The translations under genes were made by a program, and so were the position numbers. From Deltaproteobacteria bacterium (GTDB lineage Bacteria > Desulfobacterota > Desulfomonilia > UBA1062): a stretch of DNA of 7,657 nt. Location: NCBI GenBank assembly GCA_016934135.1, contig JAFGTK010000145.1:1-7657 (forward strand), written 5' to 3'. Shown one piece after another: positions 1-6,065 of the stretch. Numbering within the stretch: position 1 is the first letter of the stretch; every line of letters begins with the position of its first letter. The notes beneath the pieces were generated by a model that saw nothing but the letters and a program-made list of their open reading frames with translations, ran no database searches and had not been told where the DNA came from.

Positions 1-134
1 CCGACAAGTACACCTGCTTAGGCCTCAATCCCCCGTATGCATCAATGCGGGGTATAAAAAGAGACGATGTCCTTCGGGCCAGGGACATTCTGGAAAAAGC
101 GGGCATGCAGGTTACAATCGGAAGGATGATGTAG
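1..134 (+). CDS. 3' end of an unidentified gene (43 codons)
   Basis: An open frame enters from the left edge (codons in phase with position 3) and stops at TAG 132-134. The visible tail includes LGLNPPYASMRG, a helical stretch with KRDDVLRARDILEKAG, and the end VTIGRMM. The pattern of an NP-containing loop, then an amphipathic helix ending in a Lys-Ala-Gly turn, then a short beta strand (MQVTIG) is faintly like the end of RlmN/Cfr-type radical SAM proteins. Too little is present to assign a family. The next gene starts 52 bp downstream with no terminator-like hairpin between them, so the two may be co-transcribed. Coding status is supported by the reading frame and plausible amino-acid composition only. 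Confidence 0.6.
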   Translation, partial: DKYTCLGLNPPYASMRGIKRDDVLRARDILEKAGMQVTIGRMM

Positions 135-186
135 CCGTTATCGAAAAACACAAAATAAAAAATAAACACAAGAATTAGGAGGAAAC

Positions 187-1479
187 ATGGCTGATTTAAC
201 AACCACTTTTTGCGGATTACCGGTAAAGAATCCGGTCGGAATCACATCCTGTGACTTCGGCGGAACCGCCAAACTGATCGAGCGATTTGCACCGACAGGT
301 ATAGGCTGGATCATCGGCAAGACCGTGCACAAGATCGACGGCGTGCACAGATGGCCCAGACCGTTCTTCTATTCACTGCGCCACTTCGGCAACGACATGA
401 AGGACGTATGGATCTGCTCACAGATGTTCCACAATATGCCCTATGAGCAGTGGCTCGACGAAGAGCTGCCCAAGTGCCTCAAGATCTGTGAAGACAATGA
501 CATTCTCTATATCGGTTCCGTCTCCGGTATTGGCCCCGATGCCGAAACCTGGGTGCCCTTTATCAAGGATCTGCAGGAGCGCGGCGTAAAGATCATCGAG
601 CTCGACACCGGCGGCCCTCATGCAACATTTGGCGCAGTAGATGCTCACAAAGAATGCGGCGCACCGCTGGCAATGGACCCGGATACCGCCTATGCGGTAA
701 CCAAGGCCTGTGTCGATGCGGCCACCGTGCCGATCATCTTCAAGACCACCCCGCAGTGCGTAAACGCAGCTGCTCTGGCCGTGGCCATCAGCAAGGGCGG
801 CGCGGCCATCAGCGGCAACAATGCATTCTACGGTGCCTGGATCGATCATGAGAAGGCAGAGTTCTACGGCGTACCCGGCTCAATGGGCGGACTCATCGGA
901 CGTCCCTGGCAGATTTTCTCACTGGCAAAGATTCTCGAGACCACCGCGACAGTTCCTGAAACACCGTTCCTCGGCGGCGGCGGAGTCTTCACGTACGACG
1001 ACGTGGCCCGTCACCTCATGGCAGGCTGCGACCTGGTGGGTCTCTGTTCCTCCGTGTACTCACGCGGTATCGCTGTAATCCCGAAGATCCTCAAAGAGCT
1101 GAATGAGTTCTGCGACAGGAAGGGTTACAAGACTATCAAAGATATACCGGTTGTTACAGACCAGTTCATGTATCTGCGGGACTGGAAGCGCGAAGGTCCT
1201 TACATGCAGGAAGTTACCCCGGTTATTCCCGAATTCGACGACGAGAAGTGCAACCGCTGCGGCATCTGCGAAGGCCTGTGCCCTTACGGCGCAATCTCAA
1301 TTGACAAGGAATCCGGTGATAAGCCGACATTTGACAGAGACATCTGCTACGGCTGCGGCTGGTGCGTAGGACACTGCCCGCAGTGGGCTGTCAAGATGGT
1401 CAAGGCCGACACCGGAGAAGAAATCTGGGATGGCAGAGGCACCATCGCTGACTGGGTATCAGACGAAGAGGGTTATTAA
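187..1479 (+). CDS. PreA/DHODH-like FMN oxidoreductase with C-terminal 2x[4Fe-4S] ferredoxin domain
   Basis: This 430-residue cytoplasmic protein has a dihydroorotate-dehydrogenase-like TIM barrel (about 1-310) followed by a dicluster ferredoxin domain (about 345-410). The N-terminus (LTTTFCGLPVKNPVG) matches the start of PreA, the flavin/Fe-S subunit of NAD-dependent dihydropyrimidine dehydrogenase. Further barrel signatures are VPIIFKTTP with the FMN-contacting Lys186, SGNN at 209-212, and the phosphate-binding GGGG at 263-266 followed by GLCSS at 285-289. Cluster ligands are Cys355/358/361/365 and Cys387/390/393/397, both in CxxCxxCxxxCP form. The family's substrate motif Asn-x-Ser-Cys-Pro is here Asp140-Thr-Gly-Gly143-Pro-His, so the usual Asn and catalytic Cys are missing. 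The real substrate is therefore unknown, and pyrimidine reduction is unlikely. No PreT partner is visible. The start is fixed by AGGAGG at 177-182, four bases from the ATG. A strong terminator follows the gene. Confidence 0.9.
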   Translation: MADLTTTFCGLPVKNPVGITSCDFGGTAKLIERFAPTGIGWIIGKTVHKIDGVHRWPRPFFYSLRHFGNDMKDVWICSQMFHNMPYEQWLDEELPKCLKICEDNDILYIGSVSGIGPDAETWVPFIKDLQERGVKIIELDTGGPHATFGAVDAHKECGAPLAMDPDTAYAVTKACVDAATVPIIFKTTPQCVNAAALAVAISKGGAAISGNNAFYGAWIDHEKAEFYGVPGSMGGLIGRPWQIFSLAKILETTATVPETPFLGGGGVFTYDDVARHLMAGCDLVGLCSSVYSRGIAVIPKILKELNEFCDRKGYKTIKDIPVVTDQFMYLRDWKREGPYMQEVTPVIPEFDDEKCNRCGICEGLCPYGAISIDKESGDKPTFDRDICYGCGWCVGHCPQWAVKMVKADTGEEIWDGRGTIADWVSDEEGY

Positions 1480-1512
1480 TATCATCTCTGAGGACTCAGT
1501 AGGGTAGTACCT

Positions 1513-1549
1513 AAAGGGGGCATTATCAGGAATGGTAATGCCCCCTTTT
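1513..1549 (+). terminator. Rho-independent terminator after the PreA-like gene
   Basis: A perfect 13-bp inverted repeat pairs AAAGGGGGCATTA (1513-1525) with TAATGCCCCCTTT (1536-1548). The stem can extend inward by a T-G and a C-G pair, leaving a six-base loop, and is followed by a short T run (TTTT at 1546-1549). It lies 33 bp past the stop at 1477-1479 and before the transporter gene. The upstream unit should end here, and the transporter would depend on read-through or on a promoter between about 1550 and 1590, where I see no convincing -35/-10 pair. Confidence 0.88.
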
Positions 1550-1600
1550 AAGTCTTCAGATGCACCTGCATAAAGAAAGTAAGAGCTGACCGGAGGAGAG

Positions 1601-2866
1601 ATGAACGAGAATTCACGGCGCAGGGCGGCATTGATAGCGAGTTGTGCAGCAATGTTCTGGATAGGGACCTTTGTCTTCGGACTTCCTGGGGTTATGGCGC
1701 CATACTGGCAGGAGACCTTCGGCGTCGGGCGCGGCGCGGTGAGCCAGATGCCGCTGTGGGTGATGCTGGCATTGGGTTTCTTCATGTATGTTTCCGGGAA
1801 ATACCAGGAGATCTTCGGGCATGCCCGCATGGCCGCCATCGGTGCCGTGATCATGGGCTTGAGCACCATGATGCTCGGTCACTATCATTCCATAGGATGG
1901 GTGTATTTCTGGGCCTTCACCATGGGTGTTGCATCCACCTTCCTCTATATACCCTCGCTAACGGTCGTTCAGCGCTGGTATCCCCACCGCAGGGGTCTGG
2001 TAACCGGGCTCGTAAACCTGATATTCGGCCTGTCCGCTTCTCCCATGTCTCCGATTTTCAATAAGATGCTTTCTTCCATGGGACCGGTCACCATGACCAC
2101 CATTGTCGGAACACTTGCGTTGATTACCGGTCTTGTGGTTGCCCCGTTCATGCGTGTTCCTGATGAGCAGGTTTCTCAGGCCGCTGGTCAGCCTTCTCAG
2201 CAGACAGCTCTGGGAAGATCGTTGACCGTGGCAGAGGCACTTAAGACCAGGAATTTCTGGCTCATGTGGTGCAGCTGGGCCTTGGCGGGAGGTGCCGGTT
2301 TCGCCATGGTGACGCTGTCCACCCTGTTCGGGCTCAAGATGGGGCTTTCCATGGAACAGGCGGTGTTCATTCTGGCAGCATATGGCCTGATGAACGGCTT
2401 GAGCAGGATTATCAGCGGCTACCTCTCGGATCATATCGGCCGCAAGGCTACCATGTGCACAGCGTTTTTTATTGGGGGGTGCGCATACATTCTCATGCCT
2501 CATCTCAGTGGCGTTATGCTGTGGGCTCTTATGGCTGCGTGTGTCGCCTTTGCGTTCGGCACGCTCTTTGCGGTTTCAGCTGCCATGGCCACCGACTGCT
2601 TCGGCATGAAGCACTTCGGGGTAATATTCGGGCTTATCTTTACGGCCTACGGCTTTTTCGCCGGGCCTCTGGGTCCCTGGCTCGGGGGAAGAATTCTCGA
2701 TATGACCCAGGGAAACTTCACCATTGTATTCAGCTATCTCGGAGGATTTTACCTGATTGCAGGGGCCTTGATAACCTTTGTAAGAGCTCAGGATAAAGAA
2801 GGTGAAGAGGACGAGTATCCAGTAGGATCGTCGCTGGAAGAGGTGTATGTGCCTCTAGAGGATTAA
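1601..2866 (+). CDS. MFS transporter, oxalate/formate antiporter (OFA)-like
   Basis: This 421-residue inner-membrane carrier has twelve hydrophobic segments, at about 9-33, 48-64, 70-90, 97-120, 132-155, 160-182, 220-245, 252-273, 284-302, 305-330, 336-362 and 368-392, with both ends cytoplasmic. A hydrophilic central loop lies at about 184-215. The MFS motif A occurs between helices 8 and 9 as GYLSDHIGRK (273-282). Features typical of OFA or monocarboxylate-type carriers include the FGLPGVMAPYW segment in helix 1 and RWYPHRRGLVTGL before helix 5. OxlT needs a Lys in helix 11; the matching segment here reads FTAYGFFAG with Tyr350, so oxalate is not a safe prediction. A small monocarboxylate or other organic anion is more likely. 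The SD is GGAGG (1592-1596), close to the ATG. The acidic C-terminal tail (EGEEDE) is cytoplasmic. The gene lies between a terminator and the promoter of the AAA+/VWA cassette, so it may be monocistronic. Confidence 0.88.
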   Translation: MNENSRRRAALIASCAAMFWIGTFVFGLPGVMAPYWQETFGVGRGAVSQMPLWVMLALGFFMYVSGKYQEIFGHARMAAIGAVIMGLSTMMLGHYHSIGWVYFWAFTMGVASTFLYIPSLTVVQRWYPHRRGLVTGLVNLIFGLSASPMSPIFNKMLSSMGPVTMTTIVGTLALITGLVVAPFMRVPDEQVSQAAGQPSQQTALGRSLTVAEALKTRNFWLMWCSWALAGGAGFAMVTLSTLFGLKMGLSMEQAVFILAAYGLMNGLSRIISGYLSDHIGRKATMCTAFFIGGCAYILMPHLSGVMLWALMAACVAFAFGTLFAVSAAMATDCFGMKHFGVIFGLIFTAYGFFAGPLGPWLGGRILDMTQGNFTIVFSYLGGFYLIAGALITFVRAQDKEGEEDEYPVGSSLEEVYVPLED

Positions 2867-2891
2867 GGCGGTCTGAGAGTTATGGTATAAT
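2863..2891 (+). promoter_or_regulatory. Extended -10 promoter of the MoxR/CoxE-like cassette
   Basis: TATAAT at 2886-2891 matches the sigma-70 -10 consensus and is preceded by TGG (2883-2885 reads TGG), giving the extended -10 form TGnTATAAT. Seventeen bases upstream, TTAAGG (2863-2868) is a weak -35 that overlaps the transporter stop codon. Transcription would begin near 2898, giving a leader of about 30 bases before the MoxR-like ATG at 2930. The promoter makes the four downstream genes a separate unit from the transporter. Confidence 0.6.
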
Positions 2892-2929
2892 CTTCCCCGG
2901 GAGGGAACAGGTAAAAAAAGGAGCTAACT

Positions 2930-3796
2930 ATGTTTTCATCACCTGATGAGGTATTGGAAGAATTTGCGCAGGTAAAATTTATCGTGAACAGGTCGGTTGC
3001 CACGGCTGTCTTTATTGCGATAAAACTTCAGAGGCCGCTGCTCGTAGAGGGCCCTGCCGGTGTCGGCAAGACCGAGCTTGCGCGGGTATTGGCCCAAACC
3101 ACCGGAAGCGATCTGATCAGGATGCAGTGTTACGAAGGCCTGGATGAGAGCAAGGCCCTGTATGAATGGAATTATCAGAAACAGTTGTTGAGGATATATA
3201 CAGACAAGAGTCAGAACAAGAACTGGGAAGAGATCAAACACACGGTTTACAGTCAGGAGTTCCTTCTGGAGAGGCCGCTGTTAAAAGCACTCATGGCTCA
3301 GCAGAGGACTGTGCTGCTCATTGACGAGGTGGATAAAAGCGATGAAGAGTTTGAAAGCTTTCTGCTGGAGATACTCTCAGACTACCAGATCTCTATCCCG
3401 GAACTGTCAACCATCACCGCAGTGCATCCGCCCATGGTTGTACTTACCAGCAACAATTTCAGAGACTTCGGTGATGCGCTCAAAAGGCGGTGTATTCACC
3501 TCTATCTCGACTATCCCTCTTACGAACAGGAACTGGAGATCCTCAATCTCAAGGTGCCCGGCATCCAGCAGCGGCTCGCGGAAAAGATTGTTGCCTATAT
3601 ACAGGCAATCAGACAGCTCAAGCTTAAAAAAGCCCCAAGCATAGCCGAGACCCTGAACTGGGCACAGGCTCTGCTGGAACTTGGCGAGGAAGATATTGAC
3701 AACGATGTAATCAAGGACACGGCAGGGGTGTTTTTAAAATACCGCGGAGATATCGAACAGGTTACCGCTCAGGATGCCGAGACACTCCTTAAGTGA
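2930..3796 (+). CDS. MoxR/CoxD-family AAA+ ATPase
   Basis: This 288-residue cytoplasmic AAA+ ATPase has Walker A GPAGVGKT at 41-48, Walker B LLIDE at 129-133, sensor-1 in LTSNN (Asn175), and arginine-finger candidates Arg186/Arg187 in ALKRRC. The helical lid occupies about 205-285. Size and the order of motifs fit the MoxR group, and the partner genes point to the CoxD subtype, which works with CoxE VWA proteins in maturing molybdenum hydroxylases such as form I CO dehydrogenase. Its job here is probably ATP-driven remodelling or cofactor insertion in a metalloenzyme outside the window (inference). The start is set by AAGGAG (2918-2923), six bases from the ATG. Its stop overlaps the next start (GTGA at 3793-3796), so translation of the two is likely coupled. 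Confidence 0.92.
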   Translation: MFSSPDEVLEEFAQVKFIVNRSVATAVFIAIKLQRPLLVEGPAGVGKTELARVLAQTTGSDLIRMQCYEGLDESKALYEWNYQKQLLRIYTDKSQNKNWEEIKHTVYSQEFLLERPLLKALMAQQRTVLLIDEVDKSDEEFESFLLEILSDYQISIPELSTITAVHPPMVVLTSNNFRDFGDALKRRCIHLYLDYPSYEQELEILNLKVPGIQQRLAEKIVAYIQAIRQLKLKKAPSIAETLNWAQALLELGEEDIDNDVIKDTAGVFLKYRGDIEQVTAQDAETLLK

Positions 3797-4389
3797 GATT
3801 GACCGTGAAGCCCGTTGAGGAAAGAATCATTGAGTTCGCCCATACGCTGCGGAGATTCAATATCAATGTAACGCACTCCGGGATTGCGGATGCCCTGGAG
3901 GCCATAGCATTGGTAGGCCTGGACCGGGAAGATTTCTTCGATGCGCTCAAGGCAACCCTGGTGAAGGACCATGCGGACATGCCGGTTTTTGTAAGCCTGT
4001 TTAAGCTCTTTTTCGGGAAAAAACCCAAGGGGCCGCCCGAAGAGGACACCGGAAGCCCGTTCGAAGCACCGCCTGAAGGGAGCGATGACGGGAGGGAAGC
4101 CAGCAGAATCGAAGGCGGAAACAGCCCCGGGGTCCTGACCGAGCAACGGGCGAGATCCCGGAACCAGGGAGAACCCTATCTCTTATTGATAAAGGCGGTA
4201 CGGGAAAATGATTACGACATGCTCCAGTATCTTGCGCATCAGGGGGTAAAAAATATCGGCAGGGTATATCCCCAGGACGTGAACAATGTACAGGCCCTGG
4301 TGAAAAAAGCCAAACGCTCCCTTGGATGGGAGAAGGCCTGCGATGAACTCTTCGGCATGCTGCTCAATTACCGGGCAAGTCCTTTTTAG
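3793..4389 (+). CDS. CoxE N-terminal-half-like protein, copy A
   Basis: This 198-residue soluble protein matches only the N-terminal half of CoxE-type VWA proteins. It has FAHTLRRFNIN and SGIADALEAI, then DREDFFDALKATLV and a PVFVSLFKLFFG helix (about 15-74). A Pro/Gly/acidic linker (about 75-118) follows, then a helical C-terminal part (about 121-188). There is no VWA/MIDAS motif; that domain is encoded separately at 5026. The start used is GTG 3793, in a four-base overlap with the ATPase stop. GTG 3805 is an alternative because it aligns with the first codon of copy B. Neither has a strong SD, consistent with coupled translation. It is a tandem paralogue of the next gene. A role as adaptor between the AAA+ ATPase and the VWA protein is inference. 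Confidence 0.82.
   Translation: MRLTVKPVEERIIEFAHTLRRFNINVTHSGIADALEAIALVGLDREDFFDALKATLVKDHADMPVFVSLFKLFFGKKPKGPPEEDTGSPFEAPPEGSDDGREASRIEGGNSPGVLTEQRARSRNQGEPYLLLIKAVRENDYDMLQYLAHQGVKNIGRVYPQDVNNVQALVKKAKRSLGWEKACDELFGMLLNYRASPF
3805..4356 (+). repeat. Tandem gene duplication, unit 1
   Basis: This stretch aligns without gaps to 4400-4951 at a constant offset of 595 bases. It covers nearly the whole of copy A. Many differences are synonymous, which points to an old duplication held under protein-level selection rather than a recent copy or an assembly artefact. Confidence 0.85.
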
Positions 4390-4392
4390 GAG
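4388..4392 (+). promoter_or_regulatory. Ribosome binding site that fixes the GTG start of copy B
   Basis: AGGAG lies seven bases before GTG 4400 and overlaps the stop codon of copy A. An in-frame ATG exists at 4322, but it lies inside copy A and would add 26 residues with no counterpart in the paralogue. The SD and the alignment of the paralogues both select GTG 4400. Confidence 0.8.
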
Positions 4393-4399
4393 ACCTCCC

Positions 4400-4951
4400 G
4401 TGACGCCGCTGGAAAAAAAGGTTGTTGAATTCGCCCGTCTGCTCAGGAGATTCAACATCAATACATCATATTCAGGCATTGCTGATGCGCTGGAGGCTAT
4501 AACCTTTCTCGGTCCGGATCGCGAAGATTTTTTCAATGCACTCAAGGCAACCCTGATCAAGCAACGGGCAGACATACCGGTTTTTGTGAGCCTGTTTCGT
4601 ATTTATTTCGGAGATAAGCCGCAGGGCCCGCCCAAAGAGGCGACGGGCGATCCTTTTGAAGGACCGCCCGATGGCAGCGATGACGGGAGAGAAACTGCCA
4701 GGGTAGAAGGAGGGAACAGCCCCGGGGTCGTAACCGAGCAGCTGACAAGATCACGGAATCAAGGGGAACCCTATCTTCTGTTGATAAAAGCGGTACGCGA
4801 AAATGATTACGATATGCTCCAGTATCTGGCCCATCAGGGGGTTCAGAATCTTGGCCTGGTATACCCTCAGGATGTAAACAATGCCCAGACCCTGGTGAAA
4901 AAGGCCAAGGAGACAATCGGATGGCAGAAGGCCATAGATGAATTGTTCGGC
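4400..4951 (+). repeat. Tandem gene duplication, unit 2
   Basis: Second unit of the duplication at 3805-4356, offset 595 bases. The last dozen or so codons of each gene fall outside the alignable part and differ in sequence and length. Confidence 0.85.
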
Positions 4952-4990
4952 GGGATGTTTTCTGCCAGGTCATTTTTTTCAGAGGAATAA
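4400..4990 (+). CDS. CoxE N-terminal-half-like protein, copy B
   Basis: This 196-residue protein is a tandem paralogue of copy A. Ungapped alignment of its residues 1-184 with residues 5-188 of copy A gives 137 identities by hand count, about 74%. The same three parts are present: a CoxE-like helical N-terminus (FARLLRRFNIN, SGIADALEAI, DREDFFNALKATLI), a Pro/Gly/acidic linker, and a helical C-terminus. The extreme C-terminus diverges (ends FFSEE, where copy A ends ASPF). A block of 32 residues (117-148) is identical to copy A although the DNA differs at 13 synonymous sites. The start is GTG 4400, ten bases after the copy A stop. The VWA gene begins 35 bp later. The two copies may form a heterodimer or serve alternative targets (inference). 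No function can be assigned from sequence alone. Confidence 0.84.
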   Translation: MTPLEKKVVEFARLLRRFNINTSYSGIADALEAITFLGPDREDFFNALKATLIKQRADIPVFVSLFRIYFGDKPQGPPKEATGDPFEGPPDGSDDGRETARVEGGNSPGVVTEQLTRSRNQGEPYLLLIKAVRENDYDMLQYLAHQGVQNLGLVYPQDVNNAQTLVKKAKETIGWQKAIDELFGGMFSARSFFSEE

Positions 4991-5025
4991 CCTCGTAAGG
5001 ATGTCGCAGCAAGGAGACAACGAGC

Positions 5026-5940
5026 ATGAGCCATAAGGGGAAAAAATCGGAACCATTGTGTGAATTTGACAGGTATCCTGAATATTACAAGCGCCTGCAC
5101 TATGTCGAAGATACCATGCTGAAACTCCTTGTCGAGCTGTTTAATGAAAACGGGCAGCAGAATGAAACTGATGAATTCCTCGACAGGGCAGATCCTCGTG
5201 AGATGGACCTGTACCATCTGAGCATCGATGATCTCCTCGATATCGAGGTCGAACAGATGAGGCAATGTATATCCAAACTGGCCCGGAAGATCTCCAGCAG
5301 GTATTCCCTGCGCTACAAGCGCGCCAAGCGGGGCAACATCGATCTGCGCAGGACAATTCAGCACTCGTTCTCCTCCAGCGGCGGGGTTCCAATGAAACTG
5401 CAGCATAAGAAGCGGATTATCTCCCGGCCCGAGATAATCCTGATCTGTGACGTCTCAGAATCCGTGGCAAATTTCAGCCAGTTCATGCTGCAGCTCGTAT
5501 ACACGATACAGAACCGATTCAACTTTGTACGATCCTTTTTCTTTGTGGATCTCATAGACGAGGTGACCTCCTATTTCCAGAGCAACGATGTTGAACAGGC
5601 CATTGCCAATGCACTGGACCATGGAAGATATTCCAGCGGTGTCTTCTCGGACTACGGAAGGGTGTTCGATATTTTTATCAATAAATATCTGCCGGGGATA
5701 TCAAGACGAAGCACGGTCATCGTTCTGGGAGACGCGCGGAACAATCATTTTCCCACCTATGGAAAATCATTCGAGAAGATTGCCGGACACGTCAAGAAGG
5801 TATTCTGGCTCAACCCCCAGCCAAAAAATGAATGGTATTCGAAAGACAATATCATGGATGTGTACGAGCCGTATTGCGAACAGGTCTTTGAATGCAGAAA
5901 TCTCAGACAGCTGGAAAAGGCAATGGAGGATGTTGCCTGA
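5026..5940 (+). CDS. CoxE-type VWA protein lacking the usual N-terminal half
   Basis: This 304-residue cytoplasmic protein carries the C-terminal portion of the CoxE family. A helical lead-in (1-90) is followed by LARKISSRYSLRYKRAKRGN and IDLRRTIQ (about 87-118), a signature that normally sits just before the VWA domain. The VWA domain spans about 136-300. MIDAS residues are Asp142/Ser144/Ser146 (DVSES), Ser208 in FSDYG where Thr is usual, and Asp236 in LGDARNN. The end VFWLNPQPKNEW, then YEPYCEQVFECRNLRQLEKAM, closely follows the CoxE tail. Intact MIDAS residues suggest metal-dependent binding of a client or of the MoxR-like ATPase. Family members are usually about 380-450 residues; the missing N-terminal part corresponds to the two upstream small proteins. 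The SD is AAGGAG (5011-5016), nine bases from the ATG. It is the last gene of the cassette. Confidence 0.88.
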   Translation: MSHKGKKSEPLCEFDRYPEYYKRLHYVEDTMLKLLVELFNENGQQNETDEFLDRADPREMDLYHLSIDDLLDIEVEQMRQCISKLARKISSRYSLRYKRAKRGNIDLRRTIQHSFSSSGGVPMKLQHKKRIISRPEIILICDVSESVANFSQFMLQLVYTIQNRFNFVRSFFFVDLIDEVTSYFQSNDVEQAIANALDHGRYSSGVFSDYGRVFDIFINKYLPGISRRSTVIVLGDARNNHFPTYGKSFEKIAGHVKKVFWLNPQPKNEWYSKDNIMDVYEPYCEQVFECRNLRQLEKAMEDVA

Positions 5941-6065
5941 CGATCAAGCAGTCCTGTCCCCGAGAGTTATAGTATCATGTTCTGCTCCTTATTGTTTGCC
6001 GGGCTCGGATATGAGTCCTGCCTGCCCAAAGGAACAGGCGCGAGAGAGGATAAGCAGGTACGCCT
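5941..6065. other. Short convergent intergenic region
   Basis: This 125-bp spacer separates the convergent VWA and response-regulator genes. It holds a weak hairpin, GCCTG (6020-6024) with CAGGC (6035-6039) around a ten-base loop, with no T run on either strand, so it is not a convincing terminator. At 5962-5978 it carries a near copy (15 of 17 bases) of the -10 region of the cassette promoter. I see no supported gene in it. Confidence 0.5.

Noticed and set aside
418..849. Minus-strand open frame of 143 codons within the PreA-like gene
   Set aside because: It is antisense to a well-supported gene with family motifs throughout, and its translation shows no recognisable domain.
1958..2503. Minus-strand open frame of 181 codons within the transporter gene
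   Set aside because: It is antisense to a clear 12-helix MFS gene, His/Arg-rich, and without an SD or family motif.
4322..4399. Upstream ATG extension of copy B (26 extra residues)
   Set aside because: It lies inside copy A in another frame, has no paralogue counterpart and no SD. GTG 4400 has AGGAG at seven bases and aligns with copy A.
3793..4990. Tandem duplication as an assembly artefact
   Set aside because: The copies differ at many synonymous sites and at about a quarter of residues, with distinct C-termini and separate start signals, so they are two real genes.
6020..6039. Hairpin GCCTG/CAGGC as a terminator between convergent genes
   Set aside because: The stem is only five pairs with a ten-base loop and no T run on either strand.
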